Positions 34,868 to 46,720 of a stretch of DNA of 64,000 bases are shown here, in pieces (position 1 is the first letter of the stretch; the number at the start of each line of letters is the position of its first letter). The notes beneath the pieces are model-generated. The model was not told the origin of the DNA. It saw only the letters and a list, made by a program, of their open reading frames with translations, and made no database searches. Location: positions 186,001 through 250,000 of the forward strand of contig NW_023501089.1 of the NCBI RefSeq assembly GCF_014066305.1, written 5' to 3'. Both the position numbers and the translations under genes were made by a program. The DNA is from Letharia columbiana. Lineage: Eukaryota > Ascomycota > Lecanoromycetes > Lecanorales > Parmeliaceae.

Positions 34868-36379
34868 TACCAGTCATAATATCGTCCTCGATGATCGACG
34901 GACTACAGCTTCTTCCACAGTCTTTCCCGTAGGCCTTCTCCACCTTCTCCGAGCTCGTCTCCGGCATTTCAGACCAGAGACACGCCGCCCTCTCCTCCAT
35001 TTGGGCAGTTTTCACGGCGACTGAGGGGAAGAAGCCAATGAGGAAGATTATATTGGCACTGGCGTAGCACCGGAGCCTCAACGGTTCTATCGCTAACCAT
35101 GATTCTTCCGTCTTCCAAATCTGCTCAAAAGTCAGCCTTCGATTTTCTCGAAGTCTAAGCTATCTTTGAGATTGCATTCACAGTCGCTAGATATCCACTC
35201 CAGCCATGCTATCCATTTCTCTTCAAGCCTCGATATGCTGTCTCACTGCTCTACAAGCTTAAGAATTCAACACACTTTCAAATTATCGTTGCCAGGTCAC
35301 TTGTCGCCACTTGTATTTTGATCATCGAGAGTAGACACAACGTTTCAAATCAGCAGTCAGCCGTGTTACTTCAGATCCCTGCTCCGTTCTCTTTTCCTTG
35401 GATACAATTGACCTTACCTGCGAGCCTTTACACAGTCTACAAGCATAAGTAGAATCGAGACAACCTCTTCAGCTCTAAATCGTACCTTAATACCGGTTCA
35501 TGGTACATTTCTTTTAACCTCCAATCAATTGTGGTGATATTTGAACTTGGCTAGATGTCATTGGAGGCTATGTGTTCCTGGGGGGGCAGTGTGAGAGAAC
35601 TCAATCCGGAAAATTCATTCAACCTGTGAAAGTCAGTTGCCACAAGAGCTTGAGCTCAACGCCTTTGAAATTTTTTGTTGCTGCACGTGAAAGGCTTTCT
35701 TGCAGAGACTTCTGTCTGCCCGACAGGATATAAAATAACCAACATAAAACGTGCCAACCTGCGCCACTACTTCTCTTCGGCGCAGAGTCGATAAGAACAT
35801 AATCTCAAACAGATTCCTCGAGATCTGATGTTCTAATTTGACACATGCACCTCTTTTCAGGCGACGGCCTCATCAACGATACTTCACCTATTCGACAGGA
35901 GCATTCCGTCCTACCGTAGGAAGCCTCTCAGATCGACCACGAGAGATCCGACGTTCCTTTCACTCTCTAAGATTTTCGACTCGTCCATAGCTTTCTCGTC
36001 CATATTCTCATCGAGCGCAAAATGTCGCTTGACAAATACATGACGTTTGCAAACCGCCCCTGATCAGAGAAAATCCGAAATCCTTATGCAGGACAAATCA
36101 AGCGAATCCAAAGTTTACTCATGGCTGTGACTGCTGTCCGCCCCAAAACGCTTCTTGGCTTGGAGCCTGTCGATTTCCAAGATGTCGGGTTCGAGTTGAT
36201 GAGAACATCTCATTATCAAATTAGAAAAGTCCCATGGTCAAGAAGACAGTGCAAGCAATTGCCGAGGTCACGAACAAAAACCAGTGAAAATATGATCGGA
36301 TTCAAAAGCACTTGTATTTGGTCTACCCGCTGGAGTCAATGAGCTTGTCAGAAAGTTTTCATACCCTCACAAGGCCATT
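34868..36379. other. Intergenic / non-coding, nothing supported
   Basis: Only short open frames. No transposon terminal repeats or RNA genes were recognised by eye. Confidence 0.45.
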
Positions 36380-36815
36380 ATGCAGACGTCGGACACACTT
36401 CGCTCTCCGCTGCTTGCCCTCCCCATCGAACTCAGATTGCAGATTCTCACCTACCTCCCAAACGATTCCCAACCATCTCTGATGTTGCTCCGTCGAACAC
36501 CTTCCTCCTTCCGTTAGATAACTCCCCGCCCAAGACTGCATCGGCGTCGATAGTCGAATCAAGCGAATACGGATGTTGGTCGCCGAGCACAGATACCGAC
36601 TCCTCTTCGCTCCTAATCACTAAGCACGCTACGGTTCTTGTCTCGAAGTCCTGGAAGGCTCGGGGTTTGATAACTACCAATCTGAAAAGTTCAAATTCGC
36701 TGCTATCTGTGTGGGGCTTGGGGCAAAAGCACGGCCGCTGGGTGCAACTTGTGCGTTCGGACGCAGATGCGACGGCTGTCGGACTGAAGACTCGAAACTT
36801 GGGAAAGAAGAGTAG
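36380..36815 (+). pseudogene. F-box-like protein remnant
   Basis: An ATG at 36380 opens MQTSDTLRSPLLALPIELRL, followed by QILTYLP, a textbook fungal F-box start, but the frame stops after 46 codons. A downstream frame (from about 36570) continues as VAEHRYRLLFAPNH, a stop, then ARYGSCLEVLEGSGF and a Cys-containing segment (CAFGRRCDGCR), matching the SCxxVL layout that follows F-boxes in this protein class. The stop at the NH codon pair and the frame break make function unlikely unless small introns are present that I could not place. Confidence 0.55.
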
Positions 36816-38682
36816 GCGACATTATCTTGCCTATCAAATATAATGCTGACGGCAGTAGGCTATTGTGGCAAAGGCAACTAGGAGGATGTTGGATGTGAGA
36901 GGTTACTGCAACACAGCGCAAAGGAGCTTGTTCCCGAGCGACAAGAAGGTCGGAAAGCTTGGGTCATAATATTCACTAGCAATGGAGACGCGGTCTCGAG
37001 GATGGACTTGTGCAGTGGATGCCAATTAGCGTCTGGCTTCGCTTGTGTATACTGGATTACGAATTGTCTCAGTGCCTATTGTGGTAGAACCCCCTTTTCT
37101 AGGCTAAGAAGTTGAAGGTTGGGAAGTTCCAATGGGCTATCTGGGCGATTATCTCAGCACCGCAGTGAGGTTCAGTATTCGATATTACGATTTCAGTGGC
37201 TGGGTAGTAGCTGATGTTGTCGCTTCAACACCGTCAAGCATTCCTCACCAAGCCAAGCCTATCAACACCACACCTCTCATTATAAGCTTAGTTGCACTCA
37301 ATCGTCGTACTTCTCGCACTTTTCCAGGGCCGAGCGACCTTGATTAGCCACCGTCATCCGTGAAGAAGCATACAACCCAACATGACAGCTCCTCCGTCGC
37401 CATCCTTCGTAGCGCTCCCATGTTTTGCAGAGACTACACGGATGACGTCCGACCAGATGCAAAGAAACCTTTCAAAAATCAGGCCCAATATCCTTAATCT
37501 AGGTTTGATGCTTGAATCAGCCTAACAGCTTGAAGCACAAGCCGAAAAAGGCGTCCCGGCAGTTGATCCGTCATCGCCTTCGCCAACTCAGACAGTGTAA
37601 CATTTTCTTTGGAGAATTGGATACTGATAAAGTCAGCTCTTTGCTTCGCTAGACGTCGACTTCACACTATTCAACAATGTTAAATGGAATGGCAAGTTGA
37701 GACTAGATGGCTTCCACGGGATGGTCTAACTGATTTGCACATTGAGAACCACGTCGGTGTACTCAGACTAAAGTCGCTAGTCGAGACTGTGCATACTGGA
37801 ATTCCATCTGCAGATGCGAGCTTCCAATTTAAGTGAGATAGCAAGTCTTGGCTTACCTTTTCGAAGAAAGCGAGCGCCTATCATTCGTGGTACTGCGCCG
37901 TTCCCATCCGGTGCTCGGACGCCAGGGCCCTCCCAAACGCCTCACTTCGATTACGACCCTTGCCATCAGACAATACTAACTCCTATCCGCAGAGCTGAAC
38001 CACCCGTATATCTTCCATCACGTTCCATGTTGTGCTACACATGCGGGAAGGAGCAGAGGTTCTGAAAGAAATCAGCCTATGTATTTGGATTCGAAAAAGA
38101 TGTTCCACAAGGCTTTTGGGTCAGCCATTGCGTATGAACGGATATGCAATTATTTTTGGGAAATTGAGGAGCTGGACATCTGTTCCAGTATTGATCAAAG
38201 GCTGATGGCTGATGCCCGGCTGACTGTAATGGTTCTTTTATGGCGCTAGCGATAAAGGGTCTGGGACTGTTTGTAGTTGACGGGCGTGGCTCTCGATTGC
38301 TAGAGCACCTAGAGCACACCAAGTCTCTGACAGACTGGCAAGGATTTCCCAGTACAGTGGTTGTTGGGATATAGTGGTCAACCAGGAGGATGGCATGCTT
38401 GCTTGAACCAGTTTCCACACTCGTGGAAGTGAAGAGCCTGACGACTCGTAAGCAGGAGAGAGTAGACTGCAAAATTTGCTGGCAACACTATCAGAGACTA
38501 CGACAAAGGTATGGAATCAGGTCATATAGATTCGGACTTAGATCTCACAGTGTCAACTGAAACTTCCGTCAAGTTTCATTAATACTAGAATACATCCGCT
38601 CGCGCCCGCCATCGACAGCTTCTTTGAAAAATCCATCACGCGCTCCCTCGTTGTTGGCGCCCCCTCAAGTTCCTTCGAAAGC
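36816..38682. other. Intergenic, nothing supported
   Basis: Short open frames only (for instance 37814-38065 plus and 38077-38472 minus), without family features. Confidence 0.45.
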
Positions 38683-39177
38683 CTACGTTGGACGCCCGAA
38701 AGACTTGAGTGGTGGAAACGTCAAAGTACGCCGCACTTCAACAGCCGGGAGATGACGTGGGCCACCGAAGATATCATGCCAGTCCGCATCCCTGAGTCGT
38801 TGTTGTGCGAGATAGAGCTCCGTGTAAAGCGCGTGGATGGTATCCGAACCGACCTTCGTCAACCGCGCAACCTCCGTCAGAGTCTTCGGTGCACCGCGAA
38901 CATGCGAGGCCATGTAGACGGAAGCTGCGGACAATTCTAGCTCGGAGTAGCGGTGGAGCGGGGTTCCGGGATACTCGGAAGCTGCGATCGTGCGGGCGAG
39001 TTCGGCGGTGGATAGGTCGAGGGCGAGTTGGTAGCAGAAGCGGAATGTGAGAGCTGAGAAGTTCTGTCGGTTGGCATTTTCTCGGACCATTCGGGCCAGG
39101 TAGTCGGTGTCTTTTTCTGATCTGCCTTGTGATTCGTCGCGGTTTCTCATTCCTAGAAGTTGAGTGAGTTTAGGCAT
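38683..39177 (-). CDS. Solo TFIIB-like cyclin-fold protein
   Basis: Single-exon 164-aa protein. The ATG at 39177 (MPKLTQLLGMR) is used because the longer open stretch begins with GTG just upstream. Residues 75-140 resemble one TFIIB core cyclin repeat: ELSAASVYMASHVRGAPKTL, TEVARLTKVGSDTIHALYTE and LYLAQQRL, compare the SIAAAAIYMAS...KT..EIA...GVS..TIR pattern of TFIIB repeat 2. There is no zinc ribbon, B-finger or second repeat, so it cannot replace TFIIB (normally about 340 residues). It may be a truncated duplicate or a neofunctionalised short paralogue. It sits beside a decayed region, so it may itself be a recent relic, but the frame is intact. Confidence in the fold is moderate. Confidence 0.65.
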   Translation of the reverse strand: MPKLTQLLGMRNRDESQGRSEKDTDYLARMVRENANRQNFSALTFRFCYQLALDLSTAELARTIAASEYPGTPLHRYSELELSAASVYMASHVRGAPKTLTEVARLTKVGSDTIHALYTELYLAQQRLRDADWHDIFGGPRHLPAVEVRRTLTFPPLKSFGRPT

Positions 39178-41208
39178 GCTGATGTGAGAAAGCCAGTTGC
39201 GGTTAATCGAGTCGTGTAAAGAGATTTCTTTGGTTGTTGTTGAGTAACGGGAATGAAGTGTTCTAAGACTTGACAAGTGAAGAGAAATGAGTGGAGTTCG
39301 GGAATATTTGAAGAAGGTAGGCACGTGGTAGGCACGTGGATATATAGACTAAGGAAGGATCCTTTATGGACGGAAAGCCTCTTGTACTTGACTCTTCAAC
39401 ACCTCTCAATACTTTGTTCAGCTCCATTGACTTCTGGCATCATGTATCTTTATGTGTACAGTATTTTCGTGTTGAAAGAAAATTGTGTTCATGTGTATTA
39501 AGACTCCTGCCTTTGTTCTAAAGTGGCTTTGTCTTTTCTTGGAAGTTGAGAAGAGCTTATGACATGCACAAAGAACCGTCAGATCTGGGAGTACGCAGAT
39601 TGAAGAGTATTCGTAATATTAAATTGGTGCCATCGAAAGATGTCAACAGCAAGTTAGGCTCTGTACATCGGCCACATAGTAAATAAAAAAGCTTCTTCAA
39701 GAGTCTCAAACTTGCTTAGACGGCATAAGTCGACCTGAATGCCGGTGTTCTGATCGTCGGTAGTCGTTAGTAGATCACGAAATAAGCAGCTCCAGCACGC
39801 AGTGTGGGCCATGATGAGATGGCGCAGTAAGCTGGTCTCCGACCGCATTTCAGCTCACCGAGAACGAGTCATCGCCAATCTGCACGCGAGGGAGGTGAGA
39901 CCCTCCGCTCCAGAACCTATCACTCAGTCCTTATCATTGCTGCATGAAGAGTCGCCGACAGTAGTCAGTATTCCAGCATCGATACTCACATACACTTCTA
40001 AACCCGTCGAGGATTAAAACTTGACGTTGAGGGCTGTGTATCAAAACGCTGCCATCATTCAGCTCGTACAGTCTTTGAAGCGGATAACCCACTCGTCTGA
40101 TATGGTAAAGATGGAGCCCTGCGTATGTCTTAGTGACTCTGTGCCAGCCATGGAGTCTTTCCTCGATGGCATGGGGTCAACAGGGAGACAGACATGACAT
40201 TGGTACGGCACAGATGCCAAGCGACCCGTTGACAAAGTTCCCGGTGATTCGCATGCCGTGGTTCGTTTTACCCGTGGTTCTAGACGGCCTTTCGTCCCTT
40301 GAGTGGTAATGGTGTCTTTACGGCAAACAATCTTGCAGCAGAGAGGTGGGGCTGGATGTTGTACTAGGTAGCATTAGCTTAGTTACGGATGATATCTTGG
40401 ATTGAAAACACAATATTTGTGGGTAAGGGAAAAAAGTCTGCCAAAGCGGTGAGAAAAATTAGATGAGGGGGTAGGGAGAGAATAGCGTCAATGGACTCAG
40501 ACAGAAAGCAGCCCGGAAATACGTCTAGGGTGGAACAGACAGCCTCAGGACCCTGGTCATGCCGAGTGTTGATTATAGTTTATCCATCGTTGGCGGGGGA
40601 AATTAGGGTCCGACCGATAAAAAGTTGTTTTTTGTTTTTGTAGGTTGTGGTGGCTGAGTGGTTTTAATGTTTTTTTATAGGCCATGATAGGAGAGCTGGT
40701 TTTTTTTGTTGGGTGAGAAGTATGTTGAACTTGTTGACCCTAGTAGGAATTTATGGTTGGGGCCAGAAGCTTGGATATGCTTACAAGACAGAGAAATCAG
40801 AGGGAATGAGGGTAGAACGCGAGAGGAACATGAACAGCTAGCTCTCTGATGCAGCATCGAGACAAACTCGATGCCGATCTTAAAAAAAAACCCCCCTTCG
40901 GATGCGGATATATTTCCCATGATTTGATTTGATTGACCAAAGCCTCTCCTTCAGCAACCCATTAATCTGATCATGCACAGGCTACGTGATTAGCAGCAGA
41001 CCTCCATCATGGCGCTAGAAACCATACTCTGAGCCAACGTTGGCGAATACTGGTGCCTTCTCAACTATCGAATATGTCTTTGTCGTCCTCGAAGTCTTCG
41101 CCTAATAAACAACAGCAGGCTATCGGCTTATCGCAGGGGCGTTTCCAACATGGCGACGACGCGGAGAGATATCGCGCTGGTTTGTGTCTTCGAAATGGAC
41201 GTAAGCGC
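39178..41208. other. Intergenic, nothing supported
   Basis: About 2 kb with short open frames only. AT-rich patches lie near 40620-40700 and a short A-run near 40880. No RNA gene or repeat was seen. Confidence 0.45.
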
Positions 41209-41987
41209 TCACTGGCCGCGAGAAAGATCCCTCGTACGACGACTCGTATTATAGTTCGTCTTCGTCTTCGTCTTCATGTTGAGCTTCATGCTAATCGAGG
41301 ACTTCGTGTCGCTGTCGTTCTCGATTATGAACCGCAAAAGAACTCGGCCGCTGTACAGCCTTTGGCCGTGAACGTGCTGTGCTGAGCCGCTCGCCTCGGG
41401 GAATTGCAGCAGCCGTTCGAGCTCCGTAAGTATTAATTGACTTTGTTCCTTTACCCGCAAATGGCTGATCATACTGAAGTTCTTGCCTCTCGGAAGTATT
41501 GTAAGTGAAGGTAACGGGAACTCGAACGTGAACCTGCCGATTCCCCCTGGCAGATTCTTGGCCCGCAGAAGCAGCTCGTACTTGCTCTTTGGGTCTAGGT
41601 CCACGGATAGGAATTAAATTGAGCACCGGATCTTCCCTCATGTGTATTGGCTGCTATTCTATGTCACGCACTAGCCTTCTGCTTGGGCGGTATTCATTCA
41701 TCCTTTGGCTCTTCCGAAGGGATATCTCGGCATCGGTGGCTCCTTTGGTCTCAGAAATGTACTTGTCGAACGTATGAGGTCCAAGCGATCTTTTTGAAGT
41801 GCCTGGCCTTCAGCTGGGGGTCGGTCGGTACGAATAGCTCGCCCGTCTCCGCGGACCTTGCCTTCGCTTTACTGTTCCGCTCGTACGCCATTTGAGCGGC
41901 CCAGGTGGGCTTCTTCCAGCGCTCCTTGCACAGCTCGTCAATAACCATGCCTTCCGCGTCGGTTTTCCAAAGAACAGTGACTATCAT
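41209..41987 (-). pseudogene. Unidentified gene remnant with frame breaks
   Basis: From 41987 the minus strand reads MIVTVLWKTDAEGMVIDELC and on to KKIAWTSY. At about 41750-41760 the plausible protein continues in another frame (TFDKYISETKGATDAEISLR) until a TAG at 41654-41656. A third frame, 41209-41604, gives DPKSKYELLLRAKNLPG and LILTELERLLQFPEAS. Each piece is protein-like and they follow in order, so one frameshifted gene is more likely than three. I do not recognise the family. It overlaps the start of a plus-strand remnant head to head. Confidence 0.45.
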
Positions 41988-42389
41988 GAACTCCAGCGAT
42001 TCAATAAAACTCGCTCATGGGCTTTGGTTAGCCAATTCGTTAGAGACCTACCAGAAGGCTTCGTCCTCGTATGTGTCGTTGATGGCGTATCTCTATACGA
42101 GACTTCGGAGGGGGCAGAAGACCTCCGCTGTATACTAGAGACATTCAACGCCCTTACTCGTGACCCAGCAGTCTGCGCCGTTCTCAAGGTACTGGTTACC
42201 AGCGCCTTGGCCAGTCGACAGGCCATCAGATACATGCCACACGAAGATCATTTGATGCTTCCGTCGGACACTGGTGACGGCGCTGGCAGCCCCTTCACTG
42301 CAAGACACTTCAAGACACATACGAGACGACCAACGGAGTCTCGTGCTGGAGTCAGAGTCCTGAGTCTCTCCAGTCCATCTTTCCGGTAG
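41892..42389 (+). pseudogene. Fragment resembling fungal NLR/P-loop-associated proteins
   Basis: The open frame, especially 41975-42300, encodes WALVSQFVRDLPEGFVLVCV, then VDGVSLYE, then ILETFNALTRDPAVCAVLKV and LVTS. This pattern (LV.FVDGI.YYE..., then L..L.....KVL.TS) occurs around the Walker B and sensor-1 strands of fungal STAND-type NTPases. There is no P-loop, no start and no downstream domains, so it is read as an isolated piece of a lost gene. An intact NACHT protein lies 6 kb to the right. The family assignment is tentative. Confidence 0.4.
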
Positions 42390-42746
42390 CGGTGGATGAC
42401 GACGACGAAGGGTTTGTGGATGGGATTTTCGACGTTTGATAGTATTCCAAAGGACTGACAGATTCCATCCCAGTTGATAGCGCAGGCCAATGTGCTTGCT
42501 CTACTGAAGTGTTTTCCTACGGAACAGTCCATGTGAATTGCCTCCAATCCCAAGTTGCACCACCGGCGCATGTGGATGTGTGCCTCGCATGTCGCCTACT
42601 CGCATATTACACGGCGTCTGTCGAAGTGACAGTGGACTTGGTGACTTCTTGATCTTTCCACTTACACAAATTTGTTTCTTCTGTAGAGACACCCCTGGTC
42701 CGCCGTCCCATCTATTGCTTCGAAGTACAACCGAGTTGCTCACACG
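42390..42746. other. Intergenic, nothing supported
   Basis: It is the 5' flank of the secreted protein gene. No feature was recognised. Confidence 0.4.
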
Positions 42747-43754
42747 ATGGGGGAATTTTCCAAACAGCCCTTTTTTCGGCTCATATGCTTGTTGAGCCTA
42801 GCCAGAGCTATTCCAAGCCCCCTCACCTTACCGGCAGACACCCTCCTTGAGGACAGCTTTGGCAACAGCCTTCCTAATTCGACCCTCGCCGCAGTCATCC
42901 CCAACGACTTCACAATTAAACCAACTCTCCCGCTTGATGAACCCGTACTCAATCGGCAAAACACTCTCATGCTGACCCTCCACGCCCTCAGTAACCTTGC
43001 TCTCGACGATTTTGATGGAGAACAGCAATCTCAGACATGGCGCTCTTTACAGCATGTCTCGATTGACATCCTCGGACCTTCAATGGTCGTTGAATCTGCC
43101 CTGGCCATCCGAAAATACGCTGTGTGGGGAATTTACAAAGCTGTCCATTTGATGGTCGCTTCAAATGACTTCCGGTCCCGGAATTATGAGTTGTATTGGC
43201 AGGGAACTTTAGTCGGATTTGTTGGGTTCAATAATGGTGCATATGGCGCTCTCAGCATCGGAAATGCCACGATCAATGGGACTGGCCAAGGCGTGCAAGA
43301 AGGAAGCTTGTCCGTCTCACTAAACACCTCGTCAAATGCTACGACTACCGATCTAGGCAATAGTCGCACAACTCTCTCCTTTGAGCTCAACGGCCGCACA
43401 ATCGGCGAATACAACGTCTATATGACGCTCTTCACAGGGATACTCAAAGCAGCTCCGTATTCCAGGGATGAGCGCGTACAAGACCTTTTTTTCGTGAACA
43501 GCCGCGCTTTCAATACATACCTCAGCTTCAAGGAAAGAAACGATCCAGGGCCTGATGGGCCCTATTTTGAATATCAGCAGCTGATTCAGCTATTTACGCA
43601 ACTGCCTTCGTGGGTGATATCGCATGGTAGTCAGTGGACCGAGGCTTATATGCTGGTCTCTGTTGATGGGAGGCCGGTCGGGGCAGGGGTTTTGAATTGG
43701 CAAATTCGTCAAAAGACGGATGCTGCGCACGGTGACAGTGTGATGACTTCGTGA
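42747..43754 (+). CDS. Hypothetical secreted protein
   Basis: Single-exon, 335 aa, ATG at 42747. Residues 1-23 (FFRLICLLSLARAIPS core) form a signal peptide with an Ala/Pro cleavage area. The mature part has no transmembrane segment and several N-glycosylation sites (NST, NAT, NGT, NTS, NAT) near residues 45, 174-178 and 194-198. Cysteine is almost absent after the signal, so it is not a disulfide-rich effector. It contains aromatic-rich strands such as RNYELYWQGTLVGFVGF and EYQQLIQLFTQLP. I do not recognise a family; it is probably an extracellular or cell-wall protein of the fungal hypothetical class. Confidence 0.7.
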   Translation: MGEFSKQPFFRLICLLSLARAIPSPLTLPADTLLEDSFGNSLPNSTLAAVIPNDFTIKPTLPLDEPVLNRQNTLMLTLHALSNLALDDFDGEQQSQTWRSLQHVSIDILGPSMVVESALAIRKYAVWGIYKAVHLMVASNDFRSRNYELYWQGTLVGFVGFNNGAYGALSIGNATINGTGQGVQEGSLSVSLNTSSNATTTDLGNSRTTLSFELNGRTIGEYNVYMTLFTGILKAAPYSRDERVQDLFFVNSRAFNTYLSFKERNDPGPDGPYFEYQQLIQLFTQLPSWVISHGSQWTEAYMLVSVDGRPVGAGVLNWQIRQKTDAAHGDSVMTS

Positions 43755-44871
43755 TTAGGTGGAAGTGGTGAGCAGGGTGTCTCATGGATGACAATGCGAG
43801 TCGTTTTGATTTACTGCTGCTAGAAATAATCTGGATCTGAGGGTCTTGATAAAAGTCGATTATGAAGAACGCTCGGGAATCAGGACAGGGACAGATCACC
43901 CATGTACCCACAGGGCTGTTAAATGGGTTCGTGCTTGATTGTCAGACGGCAGCTCTGAACGGCCTGATACTGTAGTATTTTCTGACCTGGCGACCATCCG
44001 CGAGAATGCCTTCGGCAAAGCATTAAAACTCTCAATGGACCAAAACGATAGCGATACCCACAAACCTTCTTACGAATCCACTCGTTACTACTATTGAATT
44101 GCGATTCTATGAAGTCTAGGCGCAACCCCTGAATGTTACACATCGCAGGGATACTCGTAGGGACTATATATTGTTGTCCCATCAGCGCACGAACCCCCCA
44201 AAACCAAGAAACCGATCGACACTCGCTTGGATTTTGATCCACGTGCGGTCGGAGGATTCTCGTGGGGACGATGAGCGTGCATTACAACCCCTGGACGCTC
44301 AGAGCACATGGCGTCCCTAGAAACCTTGCCGAGACGCGCACCAATCCGTAACCCTGAAAATCTTCCTTTGACGTTACTGCTAAGCTTCTGGCGTGGACCA
44401 ACGCCGCGCCACATGTCCCCAACACCACACTACCGTCGGCCAGGCTTCCCGCCCACCAACCAATCCCCAAGACAATTCCTCTATTTCCCGAAGACGCCAG
44501 TTGAGAATCTGGGGAAATTGGAAAATTGATTCGATCCACAGATATTAGTCGGACTAGAGTCTTTTGAGCTTTCCTACCGAAAGCTTCCTGTCAACTAACT
44601 GTCACCGCTATCGCACCGCTCAAGCTCAAAGAAGGGGAAGCAGATTCCCTCATCAAGCACCATGGCGCAAGCTCTTGTGGCAGGCGTTCATGGTTATATA
44701 ACGAGTTGTCTTACCTTCCCCCCTCGAACTGCATCGAGTGGCTCTCTACACACTTCCTCTTCATGCTCTGACCCTCTTCTCTGTCCAAATCGTCCATACC
44801 TTCTTGAACTACTCTTGTCTTCTCTCACGCATCCTCTCCTCCCTTGACCCTACATTCCTCTCACACGAACC
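43755..44871. other. Intergenic, nothing supported
   Basis: It holds the 3' flank of the secreted protein gene and the promoter of the rhodopsin-like gene. No convincing gene was seen. Confidence 0.45.
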
Positions 44872-46196
44872 ATGCCCCCAGGTTCTGCACTCTTCGGCCA
44901 ACCTCCCAACAACCAAGATGACTGGTTCATAATCCGAGGCTTTGCCCGCTCGCTCGGCATACCGGACGAGGTGCTGAATCCCAGTCACGGCTTCCCATCG
45001 CCCCTTCAACGGCCGCCAAACTCTCCCTATGTCTCGCGGGGCCCAAGCATGATTGCTTCCATGGCCGTGGCGATGGCCTTGGTGATATTGATCACCGGTG
45101 CTCGCCTCGGCCTGAGGTACTTCCGGAGGGATCTGAAGGTCGGATATGATGATTTTGTCATCGTCCCGGCTGCGTTGGCCACAGTTGCGTACATGGCCGT
45201 TGCGATCGGGCAGGTGGTTTATGGGGGGGCTGGGAAGCATGTTTATGATATGACATATCAAGAGCTCAATTGGTTTTACGAGGTTTGTTCTCCTTCTGGA
45301 TGATGAGGAGGATATCATCATGAGCAGCCGAGGCTGATCGCTTCGTTCTTTTCTAGCTTGGATTGATTGGCATAGTGGTTTTCTGGATGGCGGTTGGCCT
45401 GATCAAAGTCTCGATTGTGTTTTTCAATCGCCGCCTGACAGGCCTCACCTCCCACAGATGGATGATCGCCCACTATGTTTTCCTCGCTCTCATTGTTGGT
45501 TTCATGATCACCGCCCTGTTCACTGAACTCTTCCAATGCACCGGTCCCGTCGACCTGAAATTCAGCCTCACTGCCTTGGGCCGTCACCCTACGGGTAACA
45601 AGTGTCTTAACGGAAATAAGCTAGGATATGGCTTAGCCATCATCCACAGTACCTTTGACTTCGCCCTCTTGACTGTACCACTGATCGTTCTGTACCAGAT
45701 GAGAATGTCCACCGGGAAGAAGATCAGACTGGGCTTCCTGTTCTCCATCGGCTCGCTTTCTTGCATTGGCAGCGTGATGAGACAGGTAGTTCAGGCTCGC
45801 ACCTATACCAACTTCGATTTCTCCTGGACGTTTCGACAAGAGCTGGCCTGGATTATCGTCGATATTTTCTTTGGAATTGTAGCCGCTTCTCTACCTGTCT
45901 TGAACGCCATCCTCCCGAAGCGCTGGAGGTCTTCGAGCAATCACACCCCTCAGCTACGCCACCTGTCCATCTTCAAGAGTGATCCGAGGCACTCGATCAA
46001 ATTGGAGAGCAAAGACGCTCTTCCGAGACCGGATGGTACGGTTGTGGAGGGAACCGGGGAGATTGACAAAGACTCGTTTCATACAAAGACAGAGAAACGG
46101 TGGGATGATGCATTCGTCAAGGTACAGAGACCAGAGCCGGTGCAAGATTCTGGCACCAGACAGGGCGCGGACTTGTCGGATGATACTTTAGTCTGA
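44872..46196 (+). CDS. Rhodopsin-like (SAT4/PTH11-type) integral membrane protein
   Basis: Exons 44872-45282 and 45357-46196 sum to 1251 nt (416 aa). ATG at 44872 (MPPGSALF). Seven hydrophobic segments fit the fungal rhodopsin-domain architecture: MIASMAVAMALVILITGARL, then YDDFVIVPAALATVAYMAVA, WFYELGLIGIVVFWMAVGLI with the family's KVSIVFFNRRL, then WMIAHYVFLALIVGFMITAL, YGLAIIHSTFDFALLTVPL, and two more, the last near ELAWIIVDIFFGIVAASLP. The DD after TM2 and NRR after TM3 match conserved family positions. There is no CFEM domain, so it is PTH11-like without that module. The C-terminal 80 residues are cytosolic and charged. Ligand unknown. A dead relative lies at 4375-5698. Confidence 0.85.
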
Positions 46197-46720
46197 TAGC
46201 TTTTTGACCTGGTATGCGAATTCAGTGGAGTTGAGTCAGTGATATGTTTTGCAAAGCTGTATATACGCCCAACATCTCTGTACAAAGGACCCATACTTCC
46301 TTCGTGAAACCTAAAATAGCTGAGGTGAGGTGTATGGAGATCAACTTGGATTTCTGGGAGTTGGCATGACTGCGGTCGACGCTCAAATATAAAACGTTTG
46401 TTCAGCTGCCAGAGACAACGAGTAGCGCAGGACTTTCAAGAGATACCCGATCCTCTCAAGACCGAGAGTGTGTTTAGCGCACTTCTAGACTTCGGTCTTT
46501 CCCATAGACAGACAGCCTTATGCTGGCGTTGACCTCGACATTTTGATCGTCAACGGACGATCTGAATTTTTCGGGATTGCCCTGCAAAATTATAATCGTG
46601 TGAAAGTGAACAAACACGAACGTCAGCAGCGAGTTCAGAACGGAGATAAACGATGAGCCAATGGCAATCAGAGGTGAGGCCAATGGACTATCGGATACCG
46701 TGAAACGGTAGTAAAAAATG
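46197..46720. other. Convergent 3' intergenic region
   Basis: A 69-residue hydrophobic minus-strand frame (46474-46683) lacks an ATG, so no gene is called. Confidence 0.4.
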
